A DNA stretch of 64,000 nucleotides from Thiothrix phosphatis (lineage in GTDB: Bacteria > Pseudomonadota > Gammaproteobacteria > Thiotrichales > Thiotrichaceae), in assembly GCF_035668035.1 (NCBI RefSeq), contig NZ_JAYMYJ010000145.1:112188-176187 (forward strand). Reading direction: 5' to 3'. The notes beneath the pieces are model-generated. The model was not told the origin of the DNA. It was given only the letters and a program-made list of their open reading frames with translations, and did not search any database. Below are positions 34,725 to 44,271 of the stretch, in pieces. Numbering within the stretch: the stretch's first letter is position 1; each line of letters begins with the position of its first letter. A program made the position numbers and the translations under genes.

Positions 34725-37700
34725 ATGGCGAATTTCTTTGTTGACCGCCCGGTTTTCGCCTGGGTGATCGCCATCCTGATCATGGTGGCCGGGGTGTTGT
34801 CCGTTTTCCAACTGCCGATACAGCAATATCCCTCCATTGCGCCGCCAACCATTGCGGTCAGCGCCTATTATCCGGGTGCATCCTCCAAGGCGGTGGAAGA
34901 CAGCGTGACGCAGGTGATTGAGCAAAGCATGACCGGGTTGGACAACCTGTTGTACATGGCGTCCCAAAGCGACAGCAATGGCAACGCCACGGTCAACCTG
35001 ACGTTTGGGGCCGATATCGACCCGGACATTGCGCAGGTGCAGGTGCAGAACAAGTTGAAAACGGCGGAATCCCTGTTGCCCGACGCGGTCAAGCAGCAAG
35101 GCGTGAATGTCACCAAGTCCTCCCGTTCTTTTCTGCTGGTGGTCGGGCTGGTTTCCAGCGACGGCAGCATGGACCGCAATGCGCTGGCCGATTACGCCTA
35201 CAGCCATTTGAAAGAACCGCTGTCACGGGTGAATGGCGTCGGCAACCTGCGTATTTTCGGTTCGCAGATGGCCATGCGCATCTGGATGAATCCGGAAAAG
35301 CTGACCGCGACCGGCCTGACGCCGGTGGATGTGCTGAATGCGGTTTCCAACCAGAACACCCAGGTGGCGGCAGGGCAACTGGGCGGTTTGCCTGCGGTGA
35401 AAGGCCAGCAGATCAACGCCACCATCATCGCCAAGACCCGGTTTGAAAATGTCGCGCAGTTTGAAAATATCCTGCTCAAGGTCAAGCAGGATGGTTCGCA
35501 AGTCCGGCTGAAGGATGTGGCGCGGGTGGAGCTGGGGGCGGAAACCTATGGCTCCGAAGGCTTCTTCAATGGACGCCCCGCTTCCGGTATGGCGATACAG
35601 CTGGCGACCGGTGCCAATGCGTTGGACACAGCCAAGGCCGTCAAGGAAAAGATGGTTGAGCTGGAGCAGTTTTTCCCCAAAGGAATCGAGGTTGTCTACC
35701 CTTACGACACCACGCCTTTTGTGCGCATCTCCATCGAGGAGGTGGTGCAGACGTTGGTGGAGGCCGTGGTGCTGGTGTTCCTGGTGATGTATTTGTTCCT
35801 GGGCAACCTGCGCGCCACCCTGATCCCGACGATCGCCGTGCCGGTGGTGCTGTTGGGGACGTTCGGCATCCTGGCTGCGTTCGGTTTCAGCATCAACACC
35901 TTGACCATGTTCGGCATGGTGCTGGCGATTGGCCTGCTGGTGGACGATGCGATTGTGGTGGTGGAAAACGTCGAAAGGGTGATGGAGGAGGATGGCCTGC
36001 CGCCGCGCGAAGCCACCCGCAAGTCGATGGGGCAGATCATTTTCGCCTTGGTCGGGATCGCCATGGTGCTGTCGGCGGTGTTTGTGCCGATGGCGTTTTT
36101 CGGCGGCTCCACCGGGGCCATTTACCGGCAGTTTTCCATTACCATCGTCTCGGCCATGCTGCTGTCAGTAGTGGTGGCGGTGGTGCTGTCGCCTGCCTTG
36201 TGCGCCACCATCCTCAAGCCACCCAAGCATGGCGAGTCCAAAGGGTTTTTCGGCTGGTTCAACCGCATGTTCAAGCGCGCCACTGGCGGCTATGTCAGCG
36301 GGGTGGGCGGCGTGCTCAAGCGCCCGGTGCGCTTGCTGCTCATTTACGTCATCCTGCTGGCCGGGTTGGGCTTCTTGTACCAGCGGTTGCCCGGATCGTT
36401 TTTGCCAACGGAAGACCAGGGCGTCATTTTGACGCTGGTGCAATTGCCTGCTGGCGCCACCCAAGAGCGCACCAAGGAAGTGCTGAAACAGATCGACGCC
36501 TATTTCCATCAGCAGGATGCTGTGGATGCGGTGTTCACCGTGGCGGGTTTCAGTTTTGCCGGGCAGGGGCAGAACATGGGCATCGCTTTCGTCAAGCTCA
36601 AGGACTGGGATGAACGCCCGCTGCCATCGCAAAGCGCCAGCGCGGTGGTGGGCAAGGCGTTTGGCGCGTTGAGCCAGATCCGTGACGCCCAGATTTTCCC
36701 GATCAACCTGCCGCCAATCAGCGAGTTGGGCACCGCATCCGGTTTTGACGTGATGCTGATGGATTACGCCAACCAGGGGCACGACAAGCTGGTGCAGGCC
36801 AGGAACCAGTTGCTGGGGATGGCGACGCAAGACCCACGCCTGACCGGGGTGCGCCCCAATGGGATGGAGGATGTCGCCGTTTTCCACCTCAATGTCGATG
36901 AGGAAAAGGCCAGTGCGCTGGGGTTGGGCATCAGCGATGTCAACCGCACGTTGAGCGCCGCTTGGGGTTCCGCCTACGTCAATGATTTCATCGACGCAGG
37001 CAGGATCAAGAAAGTCTATGTGCAAGGCGACGCGCCCTACCGCATGGCACCGGAAGACGTGAACAATTGGTATGTCCGCAATACGGAAGGGAAAATGGTG
37101 CCTTTCAGCGTGTTCACCAGCAATTTCTGGGAGTTTGGCTCACCGCGCCTGGAGCGTTTCAATGGCGTGCCGTCGGTGAACCTGCAAGGGCAGGGTGCGG
37201 CGGGCGTCAGTTCGGGTGATGCGATGAACATCATGCAGGAACTGGCGGGCAAGTTGCCTCCTGGCTATGGGTTGGCATGGTCAGGCATGTCGTATCAGGA
37301 ACGTTCCAGCGGGGAGCAGGCTCCCTTGTTGTATGCGCTTTCCCTGCTGGTGGTGTTCCTCTCGCTGGCCGCCTTGTATGAAAGCTGGTCAGTGCCGTTT
37401 GCCGTCATGCTGGTGGTGCCGCTGGGGGTTCTGGGGGCGTTGGCGTTCACTTCGTTGCGCGGCTTCAGCAATGACGTGTATTTCCAGGTGGGTTTGCTGG
37501 CGACCATCGGGCTGTCGGCCAAAAACGCAATCCTGATCGTGGAATTCGCCAAGTCCATGGTGGATGAGGGCATGGATGTGCTGGAAGCCACCCTGCAAGC
37601 GGCGCGCATGCGTATCCGCCCCATCATCATGACTTCGCTGGCGTTCGTTTTCGGCGTGCTGCCACTGGTGATCAGCACTGGTGCCGGGGCGGGCAGCCGT

Positions 37701-37850
37701 CAGGCGATTGGCACGGCGGTGACGGGCGGGGTTTTGGCCGCGACATTTCTGGCGGTCTTTTTCGTGCCATTGTTCTATGTGCTGGTGATGAAGCTGGTGC
37801 AAAGGCGCACGCCCGCTGGGGAGCTGACGGTCAAGAAGGCTTCTGCCTGA
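34725..37850 (+). CDS. RND multidrug efflux permease, HAE1 family (AcrB type)
   Basis: This 1041-residue inner-membrane pump exports drugs or other small molecules using the proton gradient. It begins MANFFVDRPVFAWVIAILIMVAGVLSVFQLP. It has GLLVDDAIVVVENVERVM, the TM4 motif with the paired Asp needed for proton relay, and GPxGS-type loops. The second half repeats the fold, with GLLATIGLSAKNAILIVEFAK. No TolC-type gene follows, so an outer-membrane channel must come from elsewhere. The substrate is not predictable. Confidence 0.96.
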   Translation: MANFFVDRPVFAWVIAILIMVAGVLSVFQLPIQQYPSIAPPTIAVSAYYPGASSKAVEDSVTQVIEQSMTGLDNLLYMASQSDSNGNATVNLTFGADIDPDIAQVQVQNKLKTAESLLPDAVKQQGVNVTKSSRSFLLVVGLVSSDGSMDRNALADYAYSHLKEPLSRVNGVGNLRIFGSQMAMRIWMNPEKLTATGLTPVDVLNAVSNQNTQVAAGQLGGLPAVKGQQINATIIAKTRFENVAQFENILLKVKQDGSQVRLKDVARVELGAETYGSEGFFNGRPASGMAIQLATGANALDTAKAVKEKMVELEQFFPKGIEVVYPYDTTPFVRISIEEVVQTLVEAVVLVFLVMYLFLGNLRATLIPTIAVPVVLLGTFGILAAFGFSINTLTMFGMVLAIGLLVDDAIVVVENVERVMEEDGLPPREATRKSMGQIIFALVGIAMVLSAVFVPMAFFGGSTGAIYRQFSITIVSAMLLSVVVAVVLSPALCATILKPPKHGESKGFFGWFNRMFKRATGGYVSGVGGVLKRPVRLLLIYVILLAGLGFLYQRLPGSFLPTEDQGVILTLVQLPAGATQERTKEVLKQIDAYFHQQDAVDAVFTVAGFSFAGQGQNMGIAFVKLKDWDERPLPSQSASAVVGKAFGALSQIRDAQIFPINLPPISELGTASGFDVMLMDYANQGHDKLVQARNQLLGMATQDPRLTGVRPNGMEDVAVFHLNVDEEKASALGLGISDVNRTLSAAWGSAYVNDFIDAGRIKKVYVQGDAPYRMAPEDVNNWYVRNTEGKMVPFSVFTSNFWEFGSPRLERFNGVPSVNLQGQGAAGVSSGDAMNIMQELAGKLPPGYGLAWSGMSYQERSSGEQAPLLYALSLLVVFLSLAALYESWSVPFAVMLVVPLGVLGALAFTSLRGFSNDVYFQVGLLATIGLSAKNAILIVEFAKSMVDEGMDVLEATLQAARMRIRPIIMTSLAFVFGVLPLVISTGAGAGSRQAIGTAVTGGVLAATFLAVFFVPLFYVLVMKLVQRRTPAGELTVKKASA

Positions 37851-37862
37851 CGGGCTGCAAAA

Positions 37863-37890
37863 CGGGCTTCCCTGTTTAACGGGAAGCCCG
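37863..37890. terminator. Hairpin between convergent genes
   Basis: CGGGCTTCCC (37863-37872) pairs perfectly with GGGAAGCCCG (37881-37890) around an 8-base loop. It lies between the ends of the pump gene and the minus-strand lipoprotein gene and could end transcription from both sides. The T-tracts are weak. Confidence 0.6.
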
Positions 37891-37901
37891 GCTGGTGAGG
37901 T

Positions 37902-40235
37902 TCAGCAACCGTTCCACCAGCATTTCCCCACACTTTCCTGGAACTTCATCGCCCCATCGTATTTGGGTGCGCTGCTGCGCGGCTGGGCGAGGTATTCCTT
38001 GACGCCGAAGTTGCCGTAACGGTTGAAGGTCTGCGGCACGCTGAACAGCATGAACAGTTGCCCGCCGGTGGATTTCCAGGCGTCCAGCAGGCTACGGTAG
38101 CGTTCGCGCATGCGCGGGTCACGGTTGGCGGCCTTGAAGAAATCCAGCAAGCGGTTTTTGCGGTCATCGTCAATGCTGCTGTCCCCCCAATTGACCACCA
38201 GGTGCTGGCCACCTTCATAGGCGTATAGCGCCTTGCCGAAACTTTTTGTGACGGCGGATTGCAGGATGATCTGGTTTTTCAGCGCATTCAGGCCGTAAGG
38301 GTCATTGTCATTGTCGATAGCGGCGAAAACATCATCCAAAGAGGTGGCCTCCGACAAGGTCTTGGGGATTTTCGCAGTGTCCTGGCAGGCCGCATGGGTG
38401 CTGCGGTTCCAGCAGGCGTAAAAGTATGCGCCCATCGCCACCGCGTCCACGTATTGTTTGGTGTCGCCATAATTCAGCATATTGCGGGTCAGGTCGGGAT
38501 TGCTCTGGTAAGTGCCGAGGACTCTGACCAGGCGGCCAGTCCCGCCGAATTCGTTTTCCCAAATCCGGAACATTTCGCTGGCGCGCTTGGCGTAATAATA
38601 CGCGCCATCCCAAAACGGGTTGCTGGCGGCAGTGTATAAGCCTTTGCCTTTTTCACGCACATACAGGGACGCCCAGAAGTTGCCGTTCCAGGCTTCATTG
38701 GTGTATTCGATATGGGCTTTCAGGCCGGGTTTGAGGTGGTCGCGCACATAATCGGCGAAATTGCGCACGTAGTCGTCGGTGGCGTTATGCACAATATTGA
38801 ACCATGGGTGCGCGTTCAACTGGTTGGCCAATTCCACCTGCACTTCAAGCGGCGCGCCACGCCCGTAACGCTGGAGGCGGTTGGTGACGCCGGAGCCACC
38901 CCAGACGGCGTCATCCATCTTGCTGCGTTGGTCCCAGTTGAAATCCTGCAACAGGCAGCTGGTATAAGCGTCGCCGGTCAGGGTGGAGCAGGCGAGGTAG
39001 CTGGGGCTGGCCTCCATCAGGTTCATCATGCGGATGGTGCGGAAATCTTTCAGGAAGTTCAGGTAATCGGGGTTGAAGACAATCGCATTGCGGTCATTGC
39101 GCAAGGTGTCTTCAAAGCTGCGGAACTGGCCCGCCGGACACGCGCCCGCATTCGCCACGCGCACAAACGGGTTGCCTTCACAAATGCCGCCGGGCATGAC
39201 GACCCGGATGTTTTTCACCGTGCCGGAAACCACCTGCAACACCATGCGGTTGGCCGCCACATTGCCGCTCAACGTGGCGGGCAGATTGATGTTGATGACA
39301 TCGCGCCCCGCTTCGTGGCTGGCCAGCGATGCGTAGCCGGAATAGGCGAGTGTTCCTGAACCTTCGTACAGCACGACATACTGCCCACTGGGGAGCATGC
39401 CGCTCACCACGCTGTCGAGCAGGAAGGTGCGGATTATGCTGGGATTTTGCCCGTTGCAGCTGGTGGGCAGCGCATTTGGCCAGCCGTGTTCGTCATAGCT
39501 CACATCCTTGCAGGAATACTCTGCGAAGGGGCGCGCCGTGCGGAAAATATCCACGAATGGCATGGGCAGAACAATGTCGTTCTGTTCGGATTGCGGCGCT
39601 TCGGTGTTGATGCCGAGAGAGGGCTGGAACAGCTTGGCGGGCGTCTGGCCGTAAGCGGTCAGCTGCGCGGCCAAGGCGTTTTCAAACTGGTCGGGGGATG
39701 CCGTCCATTGCAGGTCCAGGCTGCTGGCGGTGGAAGCAAGCTGGATGCCATTGGCTGCATTGCGGTCGCTGTCCATGCTGAGAAAGAAGCGCTCCAGATT
39801 CTTGCCGGTGTTGTAGGCGCAGGCAGCCGGGTCTGCGTTACTACTGCAAATGGCGGCGGCGATATCCTGCTGGTTGATGGCCGCCTTGCCCGGAATGGCG
39901 ACTTGGGCGGCAGCCAGAGAGAGGAGCAAACCGCCGCCGGAGGGATAGGTAAAGCCGCCATCCGCCGCGCTCAACTTGCCGGTGGAATCATATTGCAAAC
40001 CGGCAATGGCTGTTTCAGCGTTATTGCGGGTTGGGTCAAGCACCAGCAAGCGTCCCGCGCTGCTGGTGGAAGGGGTGCCGGAATTGTTGTTGCCGGTTTG
40101 CGGATTGCCGGTGCCTCCGCCCCCGCAACCTGCCAAAAATGACGCGAGCATGACGGCCAACCACCAACTGATGCGTGCGGGAGTCAGCTGATGATGTATA
40201 AGATTTTGTATTGTAATAATTTTTTTCCCGGTCAT
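37902..40235 (-). CDS. Large lipoprotein with a glycosidase-like domain
   Basis: The 777-residue protein has an N-terminal signal with lipobox SFLAGC followed by a Gly-rich stretch. The C-terminal half contains NIVHNATDDYVRNFADYVRDHLKPGLKAHIEYTNEAWNGNFWASLYV. The NE in TNEAWN resembles the acid/base Glu of clan A glycosidases and of proteins often called cellulose-binding. It probably acts on, or binds, an external polysaccharide, for example matrix. The start is not certain because the signal is long. It is divergent from the gene at 40290 with only 54 bases between. Confidence 0.65.
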   Translation of the reverse strand: MTGKKIITIQNLIHHQLTPARISWWLAVMLASFLAGCGGGGTGNPQTGNNNSGTPSTSSAGRLLVLDPTRNNAETAIAGLQYDSTGKLSAADGGFTYPSGGGLLLSLAAAQVAIPGKAAINQQDIAAAICSSNADPAACAYNTGKNLERFFLSMDSDRNAANGIQLASTASSLDLQWTASPDQFENALAAQLTAYGQTPAKLFQPSLGINTEAPQSEQNDIVLPMPFVDIFRTARPFAEYSCKDVSYDEHGWPNALPTSCNGQNPSIIRTFLLDSVVSGMLPSGQYVVLYEGSGTLAYSGYASLASHEAGRDVININLPATLSGNVAANRMVLQVVSGTVKNIRVVMPGGICEGNPFVRVANAGACPAGQFRSFEDTLRNDRNAIVFNPDYLNFLKDFRTIRMMNLMEASPSYLACSTLTGDAYTSCLLQDFNWDQRSKMDDAVWGGSGVTNRLQRYGRGAPLEVQVELANQLNAHPWFNIVHNATDDYVRNFADYVRDHLKPGLKAHIEYTNEAWNGNFWASLYVREKGKGLYTAASNPFWDGAYYYAKRASEMFRIWENEFGGTGRLVRVLGTYQSNPDLTRNMLNYGDTKQYVDAVAMGAYFYACWNRSTHAACQDTAKIPKTLSEATSLDDVFAAIDNDNDPYGLNALKNQIILQSAVTKSFGKALYAYEGGQHLVVNWGDSSIDDDRKNRLLDFFKAANRDPRMRERYRSLLDAWKSTGGQLFMLFSVPQTFNRYGNFGVKEYLAQPRSSAPKYDGAMKFQESVGKCWWNGC

Positions 40236-40289
40236 TATGAGTTGCCCCTATCGTTTTCTCGTCAAGTCATGTTTAGAAAAGGATTATGG

Positions 40290-40718
40290 ATGAAAATTCC
40301 CACTATAGTAGTTTTTATCGCTTTATGTGTCTCGGGTTGTGCGAATAATTCAGCGATAGATCAATTTTCAAGCAATTCGTTGCCGCCAGAAACGGCGGTT
40401 CCCCTGACGATTAGCCGTAATCCAGCCGTGCATGCACAGGTATACATGTCACCCGCAAAAGGCGGGGAAGTCATTGTCCAAGTGCAAGGAAGGCCGCCGC
40501 AACGTCTGGCAGGCATTGATTTAGGACTCTATTCCGCCTACCAATCAGCATTTTTTCGTTTGTTAGACCAAGATCATGATGGGGTCAGTGAATTAGCTGT
40601 CCTACAGAGTGTTGATTTTTCTGGGATAAAAAAATGCTATGACGTTTTTCGATACCATTTTCGAAGTGCTAGGTTCGAGCGTGTTGCCGCTAGGTATTTT
40701 TGCACTAATGATAGATAA
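40290..40718 (+). CDS. Small lipoprotein with an EF-hand/FG-GAP-like loop
   Basis: The 142 residues open with a lipoprotein signal (TIVVFIALCVSGC). The C-terminal half has FFRLLDQDHDGVSELAVLQSVDFSG, a DxDxDG calcium-type loop followed by a hydrophobic strand, as in FG-GAP-type repeats. Two Cys near the end could form a disulfide. I chose ATG 40290, which has AAAGGA upstream; an upstream extension runs into the neighbouring gene's start. The function is unknown. Confidence 0.65.
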   Translation: MKIPTIVVFIALCVSGCANNSAIDQFSSNSLPPETAVPLTISRNPAVHAQVYMSPAKGGEVIVQVQGRPPQRLAGIDLGLYSAYQSAFFRLLDQDHDGVSELAVLQSVDFSGIKKCYDVFRYHFRSARFERVAARYFCTNDR

Positions 40719-40861
40719 AATTAAAATATTTATTAGTAATATTTATTAGTACAAAAGTTGATAGGTTGAATTATTGTTTAATAAAAAATACTTTAGTATA
40801 ATATTTACTTTGGCATATTAATCGCCAATTAATGGTTAAAATTTTTTAAAGGGCTTAAGCG
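40719..40861. promoter_or_regulatory. AT-rich region upstream of the DUF4214 gene
   Basis: This 143-base AT-rich gap contains two tandem copies of ATATTTATTAGTA at about 40728-40753 and probably the promoter of the next gene. No coding sequence is seen. Confidence 0.4.
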
Positions 40862-41776
40862 ATGGAAGACCTGTTTTTTCCAATGCCGTTAGATAATGTT
40901 GATTCCTGGGTGGAGGATGCATCTTTTTCCACTATGGAAAGCATGGACACGCAAGTCCTTGCACAGCGCAACCCTGTTGCGGATCCTTATCTGGGCATTG
41001 TCTATGGTTTTGATGACTCCCCGCAAAATACCGAATGGTTACTAAGCAGTGGCTGGGCCAATATGCCTGAAACTGACCGGGATGGTTTTGTTGCAGCTAT
41101 CCTGGATGTGTACCCAACCCAGGTTGAAGCATTGCAGACATTGTACATGAACGCATTTGGGCGCTTGGGCGATCCGGAAGGCTTGGCCTATTGGACGCTG
41201 AATATGCTGCATACAGGCACCACTGACCCGACCAACCTGCTGCTCCCCGTCATCAATGAATCACCCGAATATGTGGGGATGCTTAAAACCGCCTTGGGCA
41301 ACCGGGAGGATCTCGCCTCCCTGAAAACTGGGCAAGAGATTGAAGATTGCATCCGCACCTTGGACAGTTCCACCCAACAAGGCCTCTACGGCAAATTGAT
41401 TGACAATTTGTATGAAAACATTTTTGGCCGGGTGGCTGATGCTGGCGGAAAGGCTTATTGGACCAGTGAGTTGGAACAAGGCCACACCAACCTGTTGCAA
41501 ATCATGGGTTCACTGATCAATGGCGCAGGAACAACCGATAAGGTTTTGCTGGAAACCAAAGGCGCTATCGCCTATGACGCTGTGCAGGCGCTGGTGGATC
41601 ATAATGTCATCACCAGCCGTGATATTACCCAGGCAGGAACGGTGAAGATCCAGGCCGCACTGAGTGGGATGCAGGAACGGCTATCAGAATACGATTCTTC
41701 TGAAATCAGCAGCCTATGGGCTGACAAAGAAACCCTGATTGGCAAAATGCTGCAGGACGCTGGCCTGTCGTCATGA
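40862..41776 (+). CDS. DUF4214 domain protein
   Basis: The 304-residue protein has two DUF4214 units: VEALQTLYMNAFGRLGDPEGLAYWTLNMLHTG and LIDNLYENIFGRVADAGGKAYWTSELEQGHTN. DUF4214 is common in large secreted or S-layer-type proteins and in type I secretion substrates. Here it stands alone and has no Sec signal. The N-terminus is acidic (MEDLFFPMPLDNVDSWVED). Export by a type I system is possible, but no system is nearby. AAAGGG lies upstream of the ATG. Confidence 0.75.
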   Translation: MEDLFFPMPLDNVDSWVEDASFSTMESMDTQVLAQRNPVADPYLGIVYGFDDSPQNTEWLLSSGWANMPETDRDGFVAAILDVYPTQVEALQTLYMNAFGRLGDPEGLAYWTLNMLHTGTTDPTNLLLPVINESPEYVGMLKTALGNREDLASLKTGQEIEDCIRTLDSSTQQGLYGKLIDNLYENIFGRVADAGGKAYWTSELEQGHTNLLQIMGSLINGAGTTDKVLLETKGAIAYDAVQALVDHNVITSRDITQAGTVKIQAALSGMQERLSEYDSSEISSLWADKETLIGKMLQDAGLSS

Positions 41777-41783
41777 CGTCTGC

Positions 41784-42071
41784 TTAAAAACCGAAAACGC
41801 CCATATTGGCATTAACGGTGCGGACAGGGCAGTTGCCGCGGAACATTTCCCATTCATCGCAGCGTTTGCCGCTAGGAAGCACGCAGTCGGCCTTTTCACC
41901 ATCGGGGGTTTGGCGGACTTCCAACTTGCCGTTGTTCTGGATGCAGTTCAGGGATGCAGGGCTGGCAGCGCGGGAGGCGTTGGGGTCAAGCGTCATCGGT
42001 GCTTTCGATGTGCTGGCGCAAGCCCCCAGCAACACAGTGATGGCCATGACAAAGCCCGTTGTCAGTTTCAT
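41784..42071 (-). CDS. DUF333 lipoprotein
   Basis: The 95 residues begin with a lipoprotein signal (FVMAITVLLGAC). They have the DUF333 pattern AASPASLNCIQNNGKLEVRQTPDGEKADCVLPSGKRCDEWEMFRGNCP. Small DUF333 lipoproteins are frequent in proteobacteria and have no firm role. I chose ATG 42071 because the residues upstream are not conserved and run into the next gene. Confidence 0.78.
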   Translation of the reverse strand: MKLTTGFVMAITVLLGACASTSKAPMTLDPNASRAASPASLNCIQNNGKLEVRQTPDGEKADCVLPSGKRCDEWEMFRGNCPVRTVNANMGVFGF

Positions 42072-42091
42072 GTTTATCTCCGTCAATTGGT

Positions 42092-42418
42092 TCAACTGGC
42101 GCAACGAATGCAGAGGGTAGCATAAGGCAATGCATCCAGGCGCGCCGCGCTGATTTCTTCGCCGCATTTGGCGCAAATACCGTATTCATCCGTTTCGATC
42201 CGTTTGAGGGCGGCACGCACCTGTTTAAGTTCGAGGTGGGTTTCTTCCTTCAGGTTCCTTAACACATCTTCATTTTCACGCTCAGTCACTTGTTCGGCGG
42301 AGTCGGCGCTATGCTCGCTGGAGAGGTCGCTGCTGACGCCATCCAACCGCGTCACCAACACTTTTTCCAGTTCTTTTAAGTGTTTATGCTTTTCTTCGTA
42401 CATGTTTTCTGTTCTCAT
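42092..42418 (-). CDS. TraR/DksA-type zinc-finger protein
   Basis: The 108 residues form a short coiled coil followed by DEYGICAKCGEEISAARLDALPYATLCIRC, a four-cysteine zinc finger of the DksA/TraR type. It is shorter than DksA and probably binds RNA polymerase or is a DksA-like partner. ATG 42403 is an alternative start. It is the second member of the family in the window. Confidence 0.82.
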   Translation of the reverse strand: MRTENMYEEKHKHLKELEKVLVTRLDGVSSDLSSEHSADSAEQVTERENEDVLRNLKEETHLELKQVRAALKRIETDEYGICAKCGEEISAARLDALPYATLCIRCAS

Positions 42419-42491
42419 TACGTGCTTGTAAAGGATTTATCATAGCGCATTGCCGGGCTTCCGGCATGGCGAAGCGTAAGGAGGGAGCTGA

Positions 42492-42920
42492 ATGCGCAAA
42501 TTGTTGGCTGTAACCGTGGCGGGTATCTTGGTGGGCTGTTCCGGTGGGCATAATCTGGATTCGCCGATTAAAACCTGCAAGGCGGTCACGGCAGTGCTGG
42601 CGGGCGATAAGGCTGTCATCTGGCAAGGGGAACAGCAGACTGAGCAAAAAGGCGTCCACTTGCAGGTGACGTTGGATTTTTCATTGGCGGGGCAGCCGCC
42701 AGGCGAAGTTTCCAAAGCCGTCTGCATCTATGGCCTGAGCAGCCAGGATATGGATTACCGCAACGCCATGGGTGAATACGCCAACACCCCATCCCAAATG
42801 CTGGTCAATGGCCAGCCGATTCCCAGCAACGATTTGGTGCAGGCGGTGAACCGTGCAACCGCCGATACCGCCAAGGCCATTGGCCAGGAAGCCTTGCAGA
42901 AAATCAACGGACAAAAGTGA
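42492..42920 (+). CDS. Hypothetical lipoprotein
   Basis: The 142-residue protein has a lipobox signal (LLAVTVAGILVGC), then IKTCKAVTAVLAGDKAVIWQGEQQ and VCIYGLSSQDMDYRNAMGEYANTPSQMLVNGQPIPSNDLVQAV. I do not recognise the family. Its end overlaps the histidine kinase gene, on the other strand, by 17 bases. Confidence 0.62.
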   Translation: MRKLLAVTVAGILVGCSGGHNLDSPIKTCKAVTAVLAGDKAVIWQGEQQTEQKGVHLQVTLDFSLAGQPPGEVSKAVCIYGLSSQDMDYRNAMGEYANTPSQMLVNGQPIPSNDLVQAVNRATADTAKAIGQEALQKINGQK

Positions 42921-44271
42921 TGCTGGCTTTCAGGCCAGGGTGATTGTCCTGCAACAGCACTTTGGCTGCGTGCAGGTCGGCCACCGCTTTCACCAAGCTC
43001 AACCCCAAGCCATTGCCGGGTGTGCTGCGGGCATTGTCCAGACGGGTAAAGCGTTTGAGCACCTGTTCGTGTTTGTCTTCTGGAATCCCCGGGCCATTAT
43101 CGGCCACGCTGATGAGGATGTGCCCATTCAACGCGCTTGCCTCCAGCTCAATGTGGCCGCCGGGAGGGGTGTATTTCACCGCATTGTCCAGCAGGTTGGT
43201 GATGGCTTGGGCAAGCAACTGGCGATGCCCGTGGATGTGCAGCCCGGGTTCGGTGCGCCAGTTCAGGCTGCTGCCTTGTTCTTCCGCCACGACTGTGTAC
43301 AGGTCGGCAAGTTCTTCGGTCAAAGCCCCTAAATCCACTTCCGCCCAGTCCTTATGCTGGTGGGAGGACTCGATTTGCGCAATGCTGAGTAAGGCGTTGA
43401 AGGTCTTGATCAGGTCATCCACCTCCACGATGGTGTCCTGCACCAGTTGTGGATAATCGTTTTGTTCCGGGGGATGGTATTGGGTGGCCTCCAGCCGGTT
43501 ACGCAGGCGGTTCAGCGGGTTGCGCAAGTCGTGGGCGAGGTTGTCGGTCACTTCCCGCATGCTTTGCATCAGTTGTTCGATGCGGGCCAGCATGCTGTTG
43601 AGCACCCGGCTGAGTTTGTCGAATTCGTCATTGCGCCCGGCGACAGGCATCCGCTGCGACAGGTCGCCGCTGATGATGTCCTTGGCGGTTTGGCTGACGG
43701 CCTGGATGCGGCGTTGCACGTTGTAGCCCATGAAACTGCCTCCCGCCACCGCCAAAGTGAAGATGATGGCGATGGCGGCCAGCACGGTCTGTAGCAGGCG
43801 ATCCAATAGGGTGTGCTGTTCCTTGAGGTCGGTGACGACCAGCAGTTGGTAGCCGCCGGGCAGGATGGTGAGCATCAGACGGGCGGGTTCATCGCGGCCT
43901 TTGGCGCCGGTTATCTGGCTGAGGGGCAAGGTGGCGACGCCTTGGGTAGGGTTCTGGTGGATGGCTTCAAATTCAATGTCCTTGGTCAAATCCTGCTGGC
44001 TGCGGTGCACCAGCCTGGAAATCAGGTAGCGTGACCCGTTTTCGCTGTTGCGCACGCCGATGGCTTCGATCAGCCCTTCCACTGCGACATTTTGGTAGAG
44101 GTTGAGCAGGGCGTCGGTTTCCAGTTGCAGGCGGGCGTCGGTCTGCTGCTGCATTTGCCCCTTGGCCATCCGGTAGATGAAGCCCAGCGCCCCAGCGGCC
44201 ACTATGCTGAAAATCAGGGCGTATACCAGCGACAGACGGAAAACTGAGGTGTTAAACAGCTTCCGGGTCAT
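42904..44271 (-). CDS. Sensor histidine kinase
   Basis: The 455-residue kinase has a first membrane helix (LVYALIFSIVAAGALGFIY), a periplasmic loop of about 130 residues and a second helix (AIAIIFTLAVAGGSFMGY). A HAMP linker follows. The phospho-His is in VTDNLAHDLRNPLNRLRNRLE, and the ATP site has NLLDNAVKYTPPGG and DNGPGIPEDKHEQVLKRFTR. I chose ATG 44271. The start overlaps the response-regulator gene by 20 bases. The pair is divergent from htrA, which it might control in response to envelope stress; that is inference. Confidence 0.93.
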   Translation of the reverse strand: MTRKLFNTSVFRLSLVYALIFSIVAAGALGFIYRMAKGQMQQQTDARLQLETDALLNLYQNVAVEGLIEAIGVRNSENGSRYLISRLVHRSQQDLTKDIEFEAIHQNPTQGVATLPLSQITGAKGRDEPARLMLTILPGGYQLLVVTDLKEQHTLLDRLLQTVLAAIAIIFTLAVAGGSFMGYNVQRRIQAVSQTAKDIISGDLSQRMPVAGRNDEFDKLSRVLNSMLARIEQLMQSMREVTDNLAHDLRNPLNRLRNRLEATQYHPPEQNDYPQLVQDTIVEVDDLIKTFNALLSIAQIESSHQHKDWAEVDLGALTEELADLYTVVAEEQGSSLNWRTEPGLHIHGHRQLLAQAITNLLDNAVKYTPPGGHIELEASALNGHILISVADNGPGIPEDKHEQVLKRFTRLDNARSTPGNGLGLSLVKAVADLHAAKVLLQDNHPGLKASITFVR

